NCBI RefSeq assembly: GCF_040869045.1
Contig: NC_090321.1
Span: forward strand, 74,123,183-74,187,182
Source: Eurosta solidaginis
Taxonomy: Eukaryota > Arthropoda > Insecta > Diptera > Tephritidae
Length of the DNA: 64,000 bases
Direction of reading: 5' to 3'
Shown here: piece after piece, positions 1 to 11,788 of the stretch
Position numbering within the stretch: position 1 is the first letter of the stretch
Layout: every line of letters begins with the position of its first letter
Position numbers and translations under genes: made by a program
The notes under the pieces: model-generated
The model's input: the letters and a program-made list of their open reading frames with translations, nothing else
What the model was told of the DNA's origin: nothing
Databases searched by the model: none

Positions 1-105
1 TTTACAAATGCATAAACAAGCTCTTTTCACGGTTTGCTTTCCTGCCCTACAAAAGAAATATGTATGTATGTATGTCAGAATGTAGATATTTTTGTTTTGT
101 GCTTC
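1..105. other. Unassigned flank
   Basis: Nothing recognisable apart from a short TATG microsatellite near position 60. It is the left flank of Helentron-like copy A. Confidence 0.5.
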
Positions 106-3100
106 TTTTTATACTCAGTCGAGCAGAGCTCGCAGAGTATATTAAGTTTGATTGGATAACGGTTGGTTGTACATATATAAAGGAATCGAGATAGATATAG
201 ACTTCCATATATCAAAATAATCAGGATCGAAAAAAATTTGATTGAGCCATGTCCGTCCGTTAACACGATAACTTGAGTAAATTTTGAGGTATCGTGATGA
301 AATTTGGTATGTAGGTTCCTGAGCACTCATCTCAGATCGCTATTTAAAATGAACGATATCGGACTATAACCATGCCCACTTTTTCGATATCGAAAATTTC
401 GAAAAACTGAAAAAGTGCGATAATTCACTACAAAAGACAGCTAAAGCGACGAACCCTGGTAGATGAGTTGAACTTATGACGCAGAATAGAAAATTAGTAA
501 AATTTTGGACAATGGGCGTGGCACCGCCCACTTTTAAAAGAAGGTAATTTAAAACTTTTGCAAGCTGTAATTTGGCAGTCGTTGAAGATAGCATAATGAA
601 ATTTGGCAGGAACATTACTCCTATTACTATATGTACGCTTAATAAAAATTAGCAAAATAGGAGAAGGACCACGCCCACTTTTAAAAAAAATTTTTTTTAA
701 AGTAACATTTTAACAAAAAAATTTATATCTTTACAGTATATAAGTAAATTATGTCAACATTCAACTCCAGTAATGATATGGTGCAACAAAATACAAAAAT
801 AAAAGAAAATTTCAAAATGGGCGTGGCTCCGCCCTTTTTCGTTTAATTTGTCTAGGATACTTTTAACGCCATAAGTCAAACAAAAATTAACCAATCCTTT
901 TGTAATTTGGTAGGGGCATAGATTTTATGACGATAACTGTTTTCTGTGAAAATGGGCGAAATCGGTTGATGCCACGCCCAGTTTTTATACACAATCGTCC
1001 GTCTGTCCTTCCGCATGGCCGTTAACACGATAACTTGAGCAAAAATCGACATTACTTTAATGAACTTGGTTCAAGTACTTACCTCAACTCACTTTATCTT
1101 GGTATGAAAAATGAACGAAATCCGACTATGACCACGCCCACTTTTTCGATATCGAAAATTACGAAAAATGAAAAAAATTCCATAATTCTATACCAAATAC
1201 GAAAAAAGGGATGAAACATGGTAAGGTAATTGGATTGTTTTATTGACGCGAAATATAACTTTAGAAAAAACTTTATAAAATGGTTGTGAGACCTACCATA
1301 TTAAGTAGAAGAAAATGAAAAAGTTCTGCAGGGCGAAATAAAAAACCCTTAAAATCTTGGCAGGTATTACATATATAAATAAATTAGCGGTATCCAACAG
1401 ATGATGTTCTGGGTCACCCTGGTCCACATTTTGGTCGATATCTGGAAACCGCCTTCACACCACTCCCTTTTAAAATACTCATTAACACCTTTCATTTGAT
1501 ACCCATATCGTACAAACATATTCTAAAGTCACCCCTGGTCCACCTTTATGGCGATATCCCGAAAAGGCGAACACCTATAGAACGAAGGCCCACTCCCTTT
1601 TAAAAATACTCATTAGCACCTTTCATTTGATACCCATATCGTACAAACAAAGTCTAGAGTCACCCCTGGTCCACCTTTATTGCGATACCTCGAAAAGGCG
1701 TCCTCCTATAGAACTAAGGCCCACTCCCTTTTAAAATACTCATTAACTCCTTTCGTTTGATACCCATATTGCACAAACGAATTCTAGAGTCACCCTTGGC
1801 CCACCTTAATGGCGATATCCCGAAACGGCGTCCACACATGGAACTAAGGATTACTCCCTTTTAAAATACTCATTAACTCCTTTATTTTGATACTCATATT
1901 GTACAAACAAATTCTAGGCCACCCCTGTTCCACCTTTATGGCGATATCTCGAAACGGCGTCCACCTATGGAACTAAGGATTACTCCCTTTTAAAATACTC
2001 ATTAACACATTTCTTTTGATACCCATATTATACAAACAAATTCTAGGGTCACCCCTGGTCCACCTTTATGGCGATATCTCGAAAATACGACCACCTATAC
2101 AACAACAACAACTCCCTTTTAAACCCCTCATTAATACCTTTAATTTGATACCCATATCGTACAAACACATTCTAGAGTCACCACTGGTCCACCTTTATGG
2201 CGATATTTCGAAACGGCATCCACCTACAGAACTAAGGCCCACTCCCTTTTAAAATACTCATTAACACCTTTCTTTTGATACCCATATTGTACAAACAAAT
2301 TCTAGGGTCACCACTGGTCCACCTTTATGGCGATATTTCGAAACGGCGTCCACCTATGGAACTAAGGAGTACTCCCTTTTAAAATATTAATTATGTTTAT
2401 ATAAAAGCTGGTGCAGGGAGGACGTGTTTCCATCCTTTCCAACGATCCGATAAAAGTGGCTCAATCTGCTGAGCTGCTAGCTTTTGTGTTGAGCGTAAAT
2501 AACAAAACTGTGTAATGTTAAGTTTTGGAACAGGACAGTGTTGGAAATACGTTCTTTTCAACCTCCCATTAAAGTGTCACCCTGGTCCACATTTTGGCCG
2601 ATATCTGGAAAACGCCTTCACACCACTCCCTTTTAAAATACTCATTAACACCTTTCATTTGATACCCATACCGTACAAACACATTCTAGAGTCACCCCTG
2701 GTCCACCCTTATGGCGATATTTCGAAACGGCGTCCACCTATAGAACTAAGGCCCACTCCCTTTTAAAATACTCATTAACACCTTTCGTTTGATGCCCATA
2801 TTGTACAAACAAATTCTAGGGTCACCCCTGGTCCACCTTTATGGCGATATCTCGAAACGGCGTCCACCTATGGAACTAAGGATTACTCCCTTTTAAAATA
2901 CTCATTAACACCTTTCGTTTGATGCCCATATTGTACAAACAAATTCTAAGGTCACCCCTGGTCCACCTTTATGGCGATATCTCGAAACGGCGTCCACCTA
3001 TGGAACTAAGGATTACTCCCTTTTAAAATACTCATTAACACCTTTCATTTGATACCCATATCGTACAAACGCATTCTAGAGTCACCCCTGGTCCACCTTT

Positions 3101-3420
3101 ATGGCGATATCTGGAAAAGGCGACCACCTATACAACAACCACCACTCCCTTTTAAAACCCTCATTAATACCTTTAATTTGATACCCATATCGTACAAACA
3201 CATTCTAGAGTCACCACTGGTCCACCTTTATGGCGATATTTCGAAACGGCATCCACCTACAGAACTAAGGCCCACTCCCTTTTAAAATACTCATTAACAC
3301 CTTTCTTTTGATACCCATATTGTACAAACAAATTCTAGGGTCACCACTGGTCCACCTTTATGGCGATATTTCGAAACGGCGTCCACCTATGGAACTAAGG
3401 ATTACTCCCTTTTAAAATAT
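106..3420 (+). mobile_element. Helentron/DINE-1-like nonautonomous element, copy A
   Basis: The 5' end carries a nested hairpin at 110-141 (TATACTC paired with GAGTATA, enclosing GAGC/GCTC). A roughly 1.3-kb body follows, rich in CACGCCCACTTTT motifs, each often followed by a TCGATATCGA palindrome, and in CCGTCCGT runs. From about 1411 a tandem array of roughly 131-bp units begins. The plan (5' subterminal inverted repeat, noncoding body, central array) matches the known architecture of DINE-1, a nonautonomous Helentron. The usual 3' end, a GTTCGG/CCGAAC hairpin followed by CTTACTTGTT, is missing here: the array runs into unrelated sequence at 3421. No protein is encoded; the short ORFs are products of the repeat. 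The Helentron class is inferred from structure. Confidence 0.75.
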
Positions 3421-3606
3421 TAATTATGTTTATATAAAAGCTGGTGCAGGGAGGACCTGTTTCCATCCTTTCCAACGATCCGATAAAAGTGGCTCAATCT
3501 GCTGAGCTGCTAGCTTTTGTGTTGAGCGTAAATAACAAAACTGTGTAATGTTAAGTTTTGGAACAGGACAGTGTTGGAAATACGTTCTTTTCAACCTCCC
3601 ATTAAA
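1411..3606 (+). repeat. Direct duplication of array plus non-array tail
   Basis: The array start (tcaccctggtccacattttgg) occurs at 1411 and again at 2578. A nonrepetitive block of about 190 bp at 2388-2577 recurs at 3421-3606 with about one visible difference (acgtg versus acctg). The offset between the two blocks is 1033 bp. This is a tandem duplication of [array + tail], most simply an unequal exchange after an insertion at the end of the array. Confidence 0.8.
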
Positions 3607-3925
3607 GTGCCTTACAACTCTGAGATACGAGTCATTTGTGTTGATCGGAATCTATTGCATTCCGACAACGTAAATAATTAAACTATGTATTCATAAGTCT
3701 TGGAGTAGGGCAGGATTGCGAACACGTTCTTTCCAACCTCTCAATAAGATGACTCCAGGACTCGCCCGTTGGGATCGCCAGTTCCCGTGCTGATCGGAAT
3801 CGCATGCATTCCGGCAGCCCAAATTTTAGAAATCCTATTAATATTAAAATGTACTTACAAATTGTAATAATCTAAGTTTTAGGCTTAAAACGCCTTAATA
3901 ATAAATAATCATAATAATAATTCGG
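3421..3925 (+). mobile_element. Possible non-LTR retrotransposon 3' tail
   Basis: Three diverged copies of a 120-150 bp motif follow each other. Each contains a 'gcaggga/gggcagg' stretch, 'acgttctttycaacct' and a 'gatcggaatc...tgcattccg' stretch. The block ends in a TAA-rich run at about 3893-3925. TAA-rich tails are known from I-type non-LTR elements, so a 3' untranslated tail is plausible, but no coding part is attached. Confidence 0.3.
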
Positions 3926-4505
3926 AAGAAGACAATTTGAAAGTATTCGAAACTTTTGAAGATATCGTATTTAAATTTGTTCCTGCCACTATACGAAAAT
4001 AAAATACAATCTGTTGGCGATCACGCCCACTAAATAAATTTCGATATCGAAATTTCGAAATAATAAAATGCTGGTTGAGTTTATGACTAAAAATAGGTTT
4101 TTTGGAAAATTGGTGACACTGCCCCGAAGAAGAAAATTTAAAAGCCATTCAAGATATATTGAAACTTCGCATCTAGGTTGTTGTTATCATTATATATGTA
4201 TACCAATTATGAAAATGAACGAAAGCGGTTGGTGACCATGCCCATTAAAAAAATGATATGTATTGAAATTTCGAAACATCCATGTTGAAATTGGGAAAAA
4301 TTCGATAACTTATGACCAAAGACCGATAAAGGGATGGAACTTGATATGTTGGTTGACTATATGACGACAGATAGAAATTTAGTAAAATCTTGGAAAATGG
4401 GCATGTCACCGCCCACATTTATACGAAGAAAATTTTAAAGGTTTGCAAGTCATAAATCAAAGCTATTCAAGATCCTGTTAAAATTTGGCCTAGAGGTTTA
4501 GCTCA
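3926..4505 (+). repeat. Old, diverged Helentron-like debris
   Basis: The sequence has the same grammar as the younger copies (cacgcccac, TTTCGATATCGAAATTTCGAAA, 'ttatgac..aaatag', 'accgcccac'), but it is too diverged to align base for base. It is the left flank of the R1-like element. Similar debris continues at 10974-11250. Confidence 0.5.
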
Positions 4506-4700
4506 GGCCAAGGGGGTCACTGCTGGCGGACAGTGAACGGCCTATTAATTAGGTAAGCTGCGAATATCAAATAAGCAGCCCTCGACCAAGAGCGGCTGGT
4601 GAGGGGGGTTTGGCTTAAAAGGCCTAAAGCACCCTGAGAACCTCCAGTGGCAGGCGCGTAGATGCCGCCCTGAATTAAGCATCCACAGCCTAGTAGGGTA

Positions 4701-6107
4701 GAGGGGGGAGGCTTCGACAGGTTAAGAGAAAATGATTTTTTTAGAGAAACTAGAATGAGAAATAGATAACTCCTTTCATAATTACTGATGCCATGTATGT
4801 TTATGACACTTCGGATTTGTGGTTAATATTCCACATGCTTTTTTTTCTAAGTTATAATCAAATAACCAAAAACAAAAAATATGACGAAACCTCCCTTTTT
4901 CGGAGAGGCTTCGTCAGTCATCTGGGTGGCTTCGACATTGGGTGGAAGGTTTCGACATTTATCAAATATAGCAATTTAACCAGCAAAACAAAAAAGGATA
5001 TTTGATGTTATTTATTTCAATACAGTAACAAATTTTTCGAACAAAAACATAAAAAATTTAAGCGAAAAATAAAGTATAACTGCACTTTTAACGAACATCG
5101 AAATTTGAAAAATCAAAGTTAAAAATAAAGTTGCTTTGCGCACTTGAAGTTCCTGGTGGATGTTCAGTTGCGGGCAATATACTTATTATATCCTGCTTTG
5201 AAACCAAGTGTCTGTCTTCTACAATCGGTTCATAGAAATATTGGGTTTTATTTTGATGTCTGAGGAATTTCGCGACGCACGTCGAATTTTCAACTTCCAC
5301 GACTACACCAGTGTAAAAGAAATTTATTTTGTCAGTGAACATAATAACAAAAACAAAAACGATTCGTCTAGCCAAGTCATACGTCAATCCATGATGAAGA
5401 TTTGAACATTTCTTGAAGTAAACCGTTAAGTCTTTTTCCTGGGCAGCTGTAAGTACTTGATTGGAAGAAAACTTGGACTGATAATCTTTAACAGTTCCCA
5501 TATTTGTTTGCTCTTTTGAAATTCGAGATATTAGTGTTGTCCGCTTCATGTTATATTTCCGAGCAGCGCTTGATGGGGTTTCTTTTTTTTGTTTTATCTC
5601 CTCGATGGTTTTTTTCATTTTGTCTTCGTTGATCATCTTTTCAGGGAACTTTTTTTGTAGATATTTGGCATGTTGATGCCTGTAAAATATTACTTGCTAA
5701 GTAAAAACTTTGTCGAAGCCTCCCAAAACATATTGTCGAATCCTCCCCCGTGCAATTATTTCAGATTTTTCGCTCCAAAATATACATCTTAGTGTTATTG
5801 AAAAAGTCTTTAAAAGCAATAAATCTTAATTTTATTGCAATATTAATGGGCAGAAAACTCATGTCATATATTCTATATTGTACACTTTACAAGCGAATAC
5901 TTACCAGCAATTTTTACATCAACACTTTTCAAAAATAAAAAATCTCGTCTGCATACTATCGCCGTTGAACAAGCACTGAATAGCTTTCATGACAGCGTCA
6001 CACTCAATTTGGTTGCTGTTTATTGGTGGAATAAGAACAATGGCTGTAATAACGGCGGCCAAATTTGAAAAAGTCGAAGCCTCCCTCATGTCGAAGCCTC
6101 CCCCTTC
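4701..6107 (-). mobile_element. pogo-like DNA transposon, internally deleted
   Basis: The element is 1407 bp with terminal inverted repeats GAGGGGGGAGGCTTCGACA on the left and, on the right (reverse complement), the same with one mismatch. TA flanks both ends (4699-4700 and 6108-6109), the Tc1/mariner-pogo target. Extra copies of the GTCGAAGCCTCC motif lie inside both ends (about 4883-4950, 5712-5748, 6073-6084) and look like subterminal transposase-binding repeats. It sits in the R1-like leader. Confidence 0.8.
5088..5636 (-). pseudogene. pogo-type transposase, catalytic core deleted
   Basis: An open frame of 182 codons. Residues 1-45 form a psq-type helix-turn-helix (KKTIEEIKQK, then SSAARKYNMKRTTL). 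Residues 55-95 begin a CENP-B-like second helix-turn-helix (LTAAQEKDL, LTYDLARRI). The frame then jumps to a typical pogo C-terminus (FYTGVVVEVEN, VAKFLR, final FNFDFSNFDVR). The whole DDD/E integrase-like core, normally about 250-300 residues, is missing, although the reading frame stays open. If made, the product could bind DNA but not cut it. Direct calculation of expression is not possible from the sequence. Confidence 0.75.
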
Positions 6108-6614
6108 TACCCTACGGGGTTGCTTCGAATACCTACCCAAGATAGGGAGGCAACTATACGACGTGGGATACACACTCAGGATGGTAAAGAGGTAATTTAT
6201 TTGTAAACTTAAAGTGATTGTCACATTAAGACTGAGCCCAGTAAGGTCTTAATTAAGGTATACTGGAATCAACGACTCGGATATGTTTGTTAAGGGCTGG
6301 CGAATGTGGCATTTGGAAATCTCAGTACACGGCTTGATACACCGTCGAAATGACTTTCCGGTTCGTCTCCGTCCCGTTAAAACCCTGGCAGGCCTTGGGG
6401 TACGTTCAAAGTCCGTCATCATTAAGTTGGTGGTGCAGGTTCGGTTGAGATCCTCCCGATTAATACTGATCTGGCTCTGAACGCAGTCTTCATGAGGGAC
6501 TGCGTCAACCTTCACGTGGCCTCCCTGCCTTCGCATTGACAACCACGGGATCTATATAGGTAACTGCACACTCGGACCAAGATAGCGGCCTCAAGTGTGG
6601 ACCCAATTAAATAA

Positions 6615-8063
6615 ATGATGAGCAACAACAATACTAAAATAAAAAACCAAACACAGGAGAATGAAATGGCGTTCAATCCATTCGTAGGAAGGAAGCTAGC
6701 TCGCTCTCCAGAAGGGCGTGGCTCATCGGCTGGGGGCCTTAACAATTCGTCGCAAGTGGTAACGAAACCCAAAGGAGCGGAGGCCGAAAGCAAGCAAGGA
6801 GCGTTGTCGCCGGGTGCTACACCGAAGCTTTGCAAAAAGAACTCTGACAGCAAGGCTTAGACGGGCTCACCATTATTAAGTGAGCTAATTAAGCAGGCGT
6901 CAGCTGCGTTAAATCAGCAAAACCCCCCTGGAGAAAAAAAGATGACCAAGCTAGGCAAGGCGATTGAGGACTTGATGCAGTCCTTCATAGGGCGTAATAA
7001 TATACACGCGGAAATCAAGCGCTTGGCCTCCGTAATAAAAGTGCTGTACATCGAGTCGGCCCTAGAGATAAAAAATTTAGAACATAAATTGCGTGCAAGC
7101 GAATGTGCCAAGGATAGAAGTCCATCACCCCCAGGAAAGCGACCGAGGAATAATTCGTACTCGACCAAGGAGAACAACGTGGTAAAACCCACTACTACAC
7201 TAAAATACGTCTTGCTAGGGATGGGTGGTCACAAACGACGGCAAGAAACGCAAGAGAAGACGGAGCGGAAAGAGGAAACTACAGCCCAAAAGACGGGAGA
7301 GTGGCAGTTAGCTAAAAAGAAGAGCAAGAAATAAGCACTTAAGGCTAGGCCGGATGCAATCATCATTTCCAAGGCGGGGGATGCGACGTACGCCGACATA
7401 TTGCGTAAAGTGAGAAGATGCGACAAATTAAAATCCCTGGGTGATGACGTCAAAACCATTAGAAGAACGGCGAAAGGAGAGCTGTTACTAGAGCTGAAAA
7501 AATCGCAAGATGGGAAAACAAGCGCGTACCAAGCAGAAATTGAAGCGGTACTAAAGGACTCGGCTAAAGTTATAACAAAGTCCCAAATGGTTACACTACA
7601 GTGCAGAGATCTCGATGAGATTACTACGCCCGAGGAGATTTGCAACGCCCTCCACCAGCAATGCAACATCAAACTTCCAGATGTGGCTGCCATAAAAAGC
7701 ATATGCACAGGGTACAGTGGCACGAAGTCGGCACTTATAAGACTTACAGCGGATGATGCCAAGGCGGTTCTTAATACGCAAAGAATCCGGGTAGGATGGG
7801 TTTCCTGCCGAATTAGAGAGCTCAAGCAAGAGAAACGCTGTTATAGGTGCTGGGGCTACGGGCATATAGCTCAGAAATGTAAGGAGACTGTAGATGGGTC
7901 AAGCCTATGCAGGAAATGCGGCCAGGAAGGTCATAAGGCTGCAAGTTGCGAAAACGCACCGAAATGCGCGCTATGTGGGGGACAACATTCAGCAGGCAGT
8001 ATTGCAGCTCAATTTAAACCATTGCGAGCCAGCCCAAGAGCTATTATCCCAAACAGTCTATGA
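6615..8063 (+). pseudogene. R1-like ORF1 (gag-like nucleic-acid-binding protein)
   Basis: A single frame runs from ATG 6615 (or 6666) to the stop at 8061-8063, broken by in-frame stops at 6858-6860 (TAG) and 7332-7334 (TAA). The C-terminal part carries two clear CCHC zinc knuckles (CYRCWGYGHIAQKC and CRKCGQEGHKAASC) and a partial third (CALCGGQHSAGS), the usual ORF1 pattern in R1/Jockey elements. The middle is lysine- and glutamate-rich. ORF1 packages the element RNA into a ribonucleoprotein. It overlaps the start of ORF2 in another frame. Confidence 0.8.
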
Positions 8064-10738
8064 AGGAGGATATGACATAGTGGTACTCTCTGAACAATAC
8101 AAAAATCGCCAGGAGCAGGGTTGGCTCTCAGATTCAGCAGGGAAAGCCGCAATTTGGGCACCAGGGAAATTTCTCCCACAGGAAATTATGACGCCAACGG
8201 TAGCAGGATTCACGTGGGCAAATATCAACGGTATATACGTCTTCATTTGGTATGCCCCTCCGAGCATGACCATCGCCGAGCTCGAAGACATGATATACGG
8301 GATCACCATTGAAGCTAGAGTTAAACACCCGCTTTTAGTGTCTGGAGACTTCAATGCATGGTCATCTGTGTGGGGAAGTAGACGAACCAACGAAAGAGGG
8401 AGAGTTCTCCTCGAAAGCCTTACTTCTTTGAGGCTAGAACTCCTAAATGAACCAGGGATATATACTTTCGATACAGGTACCAGACGATCCATTATAGATC
8501 TCACCTTCGCTAGCAGCGAAATAGCAAGACGAGCAAAATGGTCCATAAGCAACGTCTACACACATAGCGACCATAAAGCTATTAGCGTAGAGCTGCTCGA
8601 AACTCCACGAACGGTAGCAGCAAGACATCGACAAAGTAGGAAATGGAAACAGCACCTTTTCGACCCACAAATATTTGAGATTATCTGGAAGGACGCCATA
8701 GTACGAGAATCGCATGCGGAAGACCAGTCGGTTCAAATCACTAAGTTGCTATGTATGGCATGTGATGCTGCCATGCCCAGAAGTCGCGGAAAAGCACAGC
8801 GCACTCCGGTATATTGGTGTAATGACGAAATTGCGGAAGAGCGTAGAAAATGTCACAAAGCACGAAGTATAGCGCAGAGGGCACGCTCATCACCACGATA
8901 TGCGGAGCTACACAGCACCTATGTCGCACAAAGAAAGGCACTTAAAAATGCCATAAAAAAGAGCAAGAAGTTATGCTTTAGGGAACTGCTGGATAATGTC
9001 GACCTAGATCCTTGGGGATCAGCCTACAGAACTGTGATGGCCAAAGTCAAAGGACCGATATCACAGTAACCTACGTGCCCGGTACTGATGAATATTATTG
9101 TTGAAACACTTTTCCCGGCGCAAAATCGCTGGACTTATCCAAGCGAGGATCTAGAAAGTACGAAAATTCCGCATCCTCATATAGGCCACTTTGTAAGCTG
9201 GATTCCCTAGGGAAGATTTTCGAGCGTATAATCAGTGAGCGCCTACAGCTGACTCTAGAGAGACCAGGTGGCTTATCGAATAGTCAATATGGATTTCGCA
9301 AATCAAGATCCACCGTAGATGCAATACAAACAGTCGTCAATATAGCTAGAGAAGCTATCTCTGGAGGCCTAAATAAAAGGAAGTTCTGTGCACTGATTAT
9401 GTTGGACATCAAGAATGCTTTTAACACTGCGAACTGGATGCAGATAATGGCAGCGCTGCAAAGCTTCGGCACTCCAGCTTACTTACGCAGAATAATAGGC
9501 AGCTATCTTAAAGACAGAGTACTTCTTTTTGACACGGATCAAGGAGCAAAAGAGTACAAAATCACAGGAGGAGTCCCACAGGGATCTGTTCTCGATCCAA
9601 CGCTTTGGAATGTAATGTATAACGGGGTGCTAAAGATTGATCTACCAGAAAACACGCAAATTGTGGGATATGCTGATGATATTGCAGTGGTAGTAGTGGC
9701 CAAGAAACTAGACCTGCTTCAAGCATTATGTAATGACGCCGTAGCAAGAATAAAGGAATGGCTGACCAATACGGGACTGGAGTTAGCTAGCCAAAATACG
9801 GAAGTGGTATTAGTAGGCTCCAAACGATCGGCGAACGAGTTAGTCTTAACTGTCGGTGATCACCGGATCACCTCAAGGGATTCCTTAAAATACTTAGGAG
9901 TGCACATTGACTCTAAGTTTACTTTCAAAGAGCACTTCAGAGCGGTGGGGGAGAAAATTACCAAAGTTAATGGATCACTTATGCGAATAATGCCTAACAT
10001 TGGTGGTCCGAGCGAAGCTACACGTCAGCTATTGTCCACAGTAACCAGCTCAATAATATTATACGCAGCACCAGTGTGGTATGGATCTAAACAGACACAT
10101 AAAAAATATATATTAGCAGCGTACCGACTTGCGTCTTTAAGAATAGCGAGTGCCCTTCGGACGGTGTCCGACGACGCGATCCTGGTTCTAACCCGGAAAA
10201 TCCCAGTGCACTTACTGGCAAGCGAAATGGCCGATCTGTATAACACTAATATCGAGCGACCATCTGAAGAAGACAAGAAAAGAGCAAGGACACAAACAAT
10301 AACTAAGTGGCAAGAACGGTGGGAGGCCTCGAGTAAAGGGCGTTGGACTTTCACACGAGTTTGGAACTAGCTCAATGGAATGAGCGGAAGCACGGCGAAC
10401 TGAACTACCATCTCACGCAGATAATGAGTGGACATGGCGGTTTCAAAGAGTATTTATGGAAGCGTAGGATAGAGGAAGATCCTCATTGCCCAATGTGTAC
10501 CACGGAGTTAGAAAACGCAGAACACGTCATGTTCCACTGCCCCCGTTTCCACGAAGAAAGACTCACCTTGCATGGAGTCTTTGGGGAGGAACCTACCACG
10601 AGAAATTTAGTATCACATATGTGCAACAGGAAAGAGTGCTGGACTGCAGTGAGCAAAATGGCATTTATAGTAATGACACGCCTGATGGATGCTGAGAGGG
10701 AGCGCAGAGAAATGCGCATGCGAACCAGTGGCGATTAA
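7999..10738 (+). pseudogene. R1-like ORF2: APE endonuclease, reverse transcriptase, CCHC tail
   Basis: Frame 1 (to 9069) encodes the APE-type endonuclease that nicks the target: QLNLNHCEP, VLSEQY, GDFNAWSSVWGSR, SIIDLTFAS and HSDHK. After 9069 the frame changes and the usual stretch before the first RT motif is lost; recognisable RT resumes at about 9175 (SYRPLCKLDSLGKIFERI). RT motifs follow: LDIKNAFNTANW, GGVPQGSVLDP and the catalytic YADD at about 9669. A second frameshift at about 10355 moves into the last frame, which carries the C-terminal finger CPMCTTELENAEHVMFHC (CX2CX8HX4C). At least one deletion and two frame changes make it nonfunctional. Confidence 0.85.
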
Positions 10739-10973
10739 ATGGACACTCAGAGCAAATAGCGGGAACCTGGACGCGGGGACAACAGTAGGCTCTTAAAAAA
10801 TGAGAAATATGGAACGCCACCCTGAAGTAATGCGAAAGTGCTGCCGGGGTGGGCGACGGTTCCAGAACGGGACTGTTTTTTTAATATACGGACACACGGT
10901 TGCTGCGACGGCAGCAATTATGGTGCATTAGGCATTTTTCAGCCTACCCGCAAAAAAAAAAACAAAAAAAAAA

Positions 10974-11293
10974 GGTTATCCTTCCTTCATATGTATGTAT
11001 ATTTTGTGAAATAGAATAGAAATAAACACTTGGAAAATGAAATGGGAGTGGCACCCGCAACATTTCGAAGAATAAAATTTAAAAATTTTACTAGCCGTAA
11101 ATCAAAACCATTGCGACCACGCCCACTTAAAAAAATGTTTCAAAGTCTAATGGTTACAAAATGTGTAAACCCCTTCCGGTAATAGCTGAATTATACTAAT
11201 ATTATCATATCAAAAGCGGAAAAAAAGCGACAGAGTTTAACGAGATTTCTTAACAACTTCTATTACAGTAAGGACGGTTTAACGTCCAGTTCA
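10974..11293. repeat. Diverged Helentron-like debris, right flank of the R1 element
   Basis: It contains 'gggagtggcacccgcaac', 'gtaaatcaaaaccattgcgaccacgcccac' split by drift, and a 'ttactagccgtaaatc' stretch that parallels 4391-4480. It is the same kind of old repeat as on the left side of the R1-like element, with nothing coding. Confidence 0.4.
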
Positions 11294-11395
11294 AGTTGAC
11301 TAGAGTTTAAGCTGGCCACTTTGTTCGGAAACATCAAATTTTGCTGCTTGTCTCAGCTTAAGCGGCCGAAGTAGCAAGGTGAAACTCTAGTCAAC
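11294..11395. repeat. Short inverted-repeat (MITE-like) sequence
   Basis: Perfect 14-bp arms: gttgactagagttt at 11294-11307 and its complement at 11382-11395. The interior includes 'agcttaagcggccgaagtagcaagg'. A relative lies at 17936-18082. No target duplication was found. Confidence 0.5.
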
Positions 11396-11780
11396 TCTAA
11401 CAGGAGTTTAAACTCGCCCTGAAAAATCAGACCTAAATGTTTTATATTGGGTTAAGGCAAACGATATTTGTTTAAGCTTATGTAGTGTGTTCCAGCTTTC
11501 ATGTCATTTAATGTTTGTGACTCTCCACTTTAAATATATCCTTGATATATACATATATGGGAGCACTCTCTTGGCATAGCTGTGTTTTTTTACTCGCATA
11601 TATATATGCACTTAAACTTCATATGGACTGCTTAGTGCATAACTTTATCTGCACTTACGATATTCTTGCGCATAAAATTAGTACTAGAAAGTGTATGTCT
11701 CCACTATTATCGACTTTCAGTTTTGGTATGCGTTATACACTATGACCGAAAAAGTGCATGTTTCCACTATTGCGCCATAT
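11396..11780. other. Unassigned, AT-rich
   Basis: Several short TATATA runs; no coding or repeat homology that I can recognise. Confidence 0.4.
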
Positions 11781-11788
11781 ACTACTAC

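Larger units (their letters stand above)
4506..10973 (+). mobile_element. R1-clade non-LTR retrotransposon, defective
   Basis: The layout is a long 5' leader (4506-6614, split by a pogo-like insertion at 4701-6107), ORF1 with zinc knuckles, ORF2 with endonuclease and reverse transcriptase, a C-terminal CCHC finger, a 3' UTR and an A-rich tail at about 10952-10973. Without the insertion it is about 5.06 kb. The endonuclease wording (QLNLNHC, GDFNAW..WGSR, IDLTF, HSDHK) and the absence of an RNase H domain fit the R1 clade. ORF1 has two stops, and ORF2 has an internal deletion and a frameshift, so it cannot move by itself. The exact 5' boundary and the target duplication are not visible. Confidence 0.8.

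Noticed and set aside
142..615. Minus-strand ORFs at the start of each Helentron-like copy (MLRNLHTKFHQDTSKF, MFLPNFIMLSSTTAK)
   Set aside because: Present in all copies at the same place only because the DNA is repeated; frames shift with indels between copies and there is no protein family.
2016..3285. Repeated 78-121 codon ORFs (MIPISYKRILESPLVHLYGDI type) in the arrays of copies A, C and D
   Set aside because: They come from a noncoding tandem unit that happens to lack stops in one frame for about two units; they break wherever units change length, and there is no start context or domain.
7229..7865. Long minus-strand ORFs opposite the R1-like ORF1
   Set aside because: Shadows of the plus-strand gag-like frame, which has the zinc knuckles.
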